In this document: in pieces, positions 5,952 to 7,461 of the stretch | Position numbering within the stretch: the first letter of the stretch is position 1 | Layout: each line of letters begins with the position of its first letter | Origin: Bog-756 sp050011635 | GTDB lineage: Bacteria > Actinomycetota > Acidimicrobiia > Acidimicrobiales > RAAP-2 | Assembly: GCA_050011635.1 (NCBI GenBank) | Contig: JBEKIU010000189.1 | Span: 1-7,461 of the forward strand | Direction of reading: 5' to 3' | DNA: 7,461 bases | Program-made: the position numbers and the translations under genes | The notes under the pieces: generated by a model | Seen by the model: the letters and a program-made list of their open reading frames with translations, nothing else | What the model was told of the DNA's origin: nothing | Databases searched by the model: none

Positions 5952-6653
5952 CTATCCGACGGGCAGGTCCCACAGCGGGAACCATCGGTCGAGGTCGGGC
6001 TCGACGCTCAAGTCGTCGGCCACCAGGCTCTTCAACTTCAGTTCCTGCTCGGTGTCCCGTTGCTCGTGGCCACTGGGCACGAAGGGATAGAAGGTCCCGC
6101 GTTTGAACAGGTAGACGAGGTAGGCGGTGGACGGCAGCACATGGCCGGGTCCGGCGGTGGCCTCGGGCATGGGATCCGGCGCGGTGGTCAGATCCGGCGC
6201 GGTGGTCAGATCCGGCGCGGTGGTCAGATCCGCCTCGGAACCGGCGTCCAATCCGGAGCCGGGGTCCGAGCCCGGAAGATGTGCGATGCCGAAGACCGAG
6301 CAGAGCAGTTGGGGACCCCATCCGGAGTCGGCCAGGGAGGAGTTGACCATGTGGATCTGGGTGACCAGGGCCTCGATATCGGGGTTCTCGACGACCAGCC
6401 AGTGGTAGCCGTACCCGTCCTCGGTCTTCTTGAGCCCAACGGATCCGTCCATGTCGAGCAGCTTGACCACTTCGGCCTGCATGTCCTCGAATCCTTGCCC
6501 CGATGGAGGTTTGAAGCACACACCGGCGTGTCCCGAACAGGACAGGTCGGCCGCGCTCTGGAGCGTGATCGATGCCGACGGCAGGGCGAAGAGCGCGTCG
6601 AGGTCGGACTGGACGGGCTTCGTCCGCCCGAGGATGGTGTTGAGTAGTCCCAT
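5952..6653 (-). CDS. pspAB: PspA-associated protein PspAB
   Basis: Protein of 233 residues recognised as the actinobacterial PspAB family found beside htpX and linked to the phage-shock (envelope-stress) protein PspA. Typical family blocks are present: MGLLNTILGRTKPVQSDLDA at the N-terminus, LFALPSASITLQ (21-32), a central YGYHWLVVENPD (81-92), HMVNSSLADSGWGPQLLCSVFG (starting at 101), YLVYLFKRGTFYPF (178-191) and the C-terminal VEPDLDRWFPLWDLP (218-231). No signal peptide or membrane segment is seen, so it is probably cytosolic; its biochemical role is unknown. Residues about 126-172 are a Pro/Gly/Asp-rich low-complexity stretch holding three perfect DLTTAP repeats. From memory, relatives are much shorter here, so it looks like an inserted linker between two folded parts. 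It lies 61 bases downstream of htpX on the same strand, probably in one operon; the ribosome binding site (GGGA) is weak. Confidence 0.85.
   Translation of the reverse strand: MGLLNTILGRTKPVQSDLDALFALPSASITLQSAADLSCSGHAGVCFKPPSGQGFEDMQAEVVKLLDMDGSVGLKKTEDGYGYHWLVVENPDIEALVTQIHMVNSSLADSGWGPQLLCSVFGIAHLPGSDPGSGLDAGSEADLTTAPDLTTAPDLTTAPDPMPEATAGPGHVLPSTAYLVYLFKRGTFYPFVPSGHEQRDTEQELKLKSLVADDLSVEPDLDRWFPLWDLPVG
6173..6232. repeat. perfect 3 x 18-bp tandem repeat within pspAB
   Basis: Three identical 18-base units (6173-6190, 6191-6208, 6209-6226) are followed by the first six bases of a fourth. On the minus strand they encode DLTTAP three times (residues 142-159). Complete identity, including third codon positions, points to recent expansion by slippage. 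The 18-base unit keeps the frame, so copy number could vary without inactivating the gene. Confidence 0.95.
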
Positions 6654-6714
6654 CAGCTATCCCGCGCAGCCGAGGCGGGTCCGTTTGCCGACCGGGCTCC
6701 GGATCCTGTCCCGA

Positions 6715-7461
6715 TCACGAGGGCCGGCCCAACTCGGCCTCGATGCTGGCCAGCTGGGCGAGCCGCTTGTCCAGGGAGGGATGGGTCGAGAAGATGGTGG
6801 AGAGGCTGACCCCGCTCTTGGCGATGGCCGGGGTGAAGAAGAACGCATTGAAGCTCTCCGATGCACGGAGGTCGCGGGTCGGGATCCGGGACATCTCACC
6901 GGTCACCTTGACCAGGGCCGAGGCCAGCGCCGACGGCCGTCCGGTGAGGAGGGCTCCGGACCGGTCGGCCGCCAGCTCGCGGTAACGGGAGAGGGCCATG
7001 GTCAGCAAGAAGCTGATGGCGTACACCACGACCGACACGGCCAGCACGATCAACTCGACCATGGCGGCGTTGTCGTTGCCCCCCTGGTTGTTTCCCCGGT
7101 TCCCACCGCCGAAGCCGCCCATCAGGCCGGTCCACAGCATGATCCGGGTGATCATGCCCGCAACCATGCCCAAAAAGCTGGCGATGGTCATCACGGCCAC
7201 GTCTCGGTGGGCCACATGGGAGAGCTCGTGGGAGAGCACGGCTTCTAGCTCGGACTCGTCCAGCCGCCGCATGAGCCCGGAGGTGGCACACACCACCGCA
7301 CTGTTGGGGCTCCGCCCGGTGGCGAAGGCGTTCGGGACATCGGTGTCGGCGATGGCCACCCGGGGCTTCTTCATGTCGGCCAGCGCGCACAGGCGGTCGA
7401 TGACCCCGTGCAGCTGTGGGGCCTGCTCGGGCGTGACGATATGGCCGCCCATGCCGAAGAG
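6715..7461 (-). CDS. htpX: zinc metalloprotease HtpX (M48 family), N-terminus beyond the window
   Basis: Membrane-bound zinc endopeptidase that degrades misfolded membrane proteins under envelope stress. The visible part is about 248 residues, with the frame open through the right edge (LFGMGGHIVTPEQAP...), so the N-terminal membrane segment(s) lie outside. An ATG at 7452-7450 is internal, not the likely start. Motifs: TDVPNAFATGRSPNSAVVC, the zinc-binding HELSH (coded at 7216-7230) in LSHELSHVAHRD, and RYRELAADRSG, whose Glu (coded at 6976-6978) is the expected third zinc ligand. Two hydrophobic segments follow HELSH (around VMTIASFLGMVAGMI and VELIVLAVSVVVYAISFLL), separated by a Gly/Asn-rich loop (GGFGGGNRGNNQGGN). 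The C-terminus ends with the usual FSTHPSLDKRLAQL. pspAB follows 61 bases downstream, the common actinobacterial arrangement, which supports a phage-shock-linked role. Confidence 0.94.
   Translation of the reverse strand, partial: LFGMGGHIVTPEQAPQLHGVIDRLCALADMKKPRVAIADTDVPNAFATGRSPNSAVVCATSGLMRRLDESELEAVLSHELSHVAHRDVAVMTIASFLGMVAGMITRIMLWTGLMGGFGGGNRGNNQGGNDNAAMVELIVLAVSVVVYAISFLLTMALSRYRELAADRSGALLTGRPSALASALVKVTGEMSRIPTRDLRASESFNAFFFTPAIAKSGVSLSTIFSTHPSLDKRLAQLASIEAELGRPS

Noticed and set aside
6173..6232. CRISPR-like or phage attachment repeat
   Set aside because: The units are directly adjacent with no spacers, keep the pspAB reading frame, and there is no integrase or cas gene in the window.
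6060..7248. Plus-strand open frames opposite pspAB and htpX
   Set aside because: They are shadows of two recognised minus-strand genes; the repeated RRGGQI-type peptide simply reads the 18-bp repeat in another frame.

Overview
The window is high-GC DNA with compact, mostly GC-ending genes. The combination of a mycobacterial-type CYP142 P450 with an htpX-pspAB pair points to an actinobacterium. The long repetitive tails and the CYP set would suit Acidimicrobiia or a related environmental actinobacterial lineage, but the exact taxon is inference.

Layout: positions 1-268 hold an Ala/Gly-coding low-complexity repeat at the left edge (possibly the start of a leftward gene), G-rich tracts, a hairpin and a likely leaderless promoter. 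Five plus-strand genes follow: nfo (endonuclease IV with a Lys/Thr-rich repeat tail, 269-1372), fumC (class II fumarase, 1430-2821), an unassigned bacterial P450 (2955-4217), a CYP142-type P450 (4338-5549) and a pterin-4a-carbinolamine dehydratase (5624-5935). Two minus-strand genes then converge on these: pspAB (5952-6653) and, upstream of it, htpX (6715 to the right edge, N-terminus missing).

Function: nfo (base-excision repair) and fumC (TCA cycle) are housekeeping genes. The two P450s form the accessory core. CYP142 enzymes oxidise the terminal side-chain carbon of cholesterol/cholestenone in mycobacteria, and the first P450 may act on a related lipid or terpenoid. No ferredoxin, reductase, regulator or other sterol gene is visible. 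The htpX-pspAB pair belongs to the envelope-stress/phage-shock module of actinobacteria; pspA itself is not in the window.

I see no clearly undescribed system. The most unusual trait is the density of short tandem repeats: a 21-unit tripeptide tail in Nfo, a 22-bp repeat array upstream of the first P450, a 15-bp repeat coding that P450's acidic N-terminus, and a perfect 3 x 18-bp repeat inside pspAB. The first P450 also has an Arg in place of the usual second Gly of the haem-binding loop.
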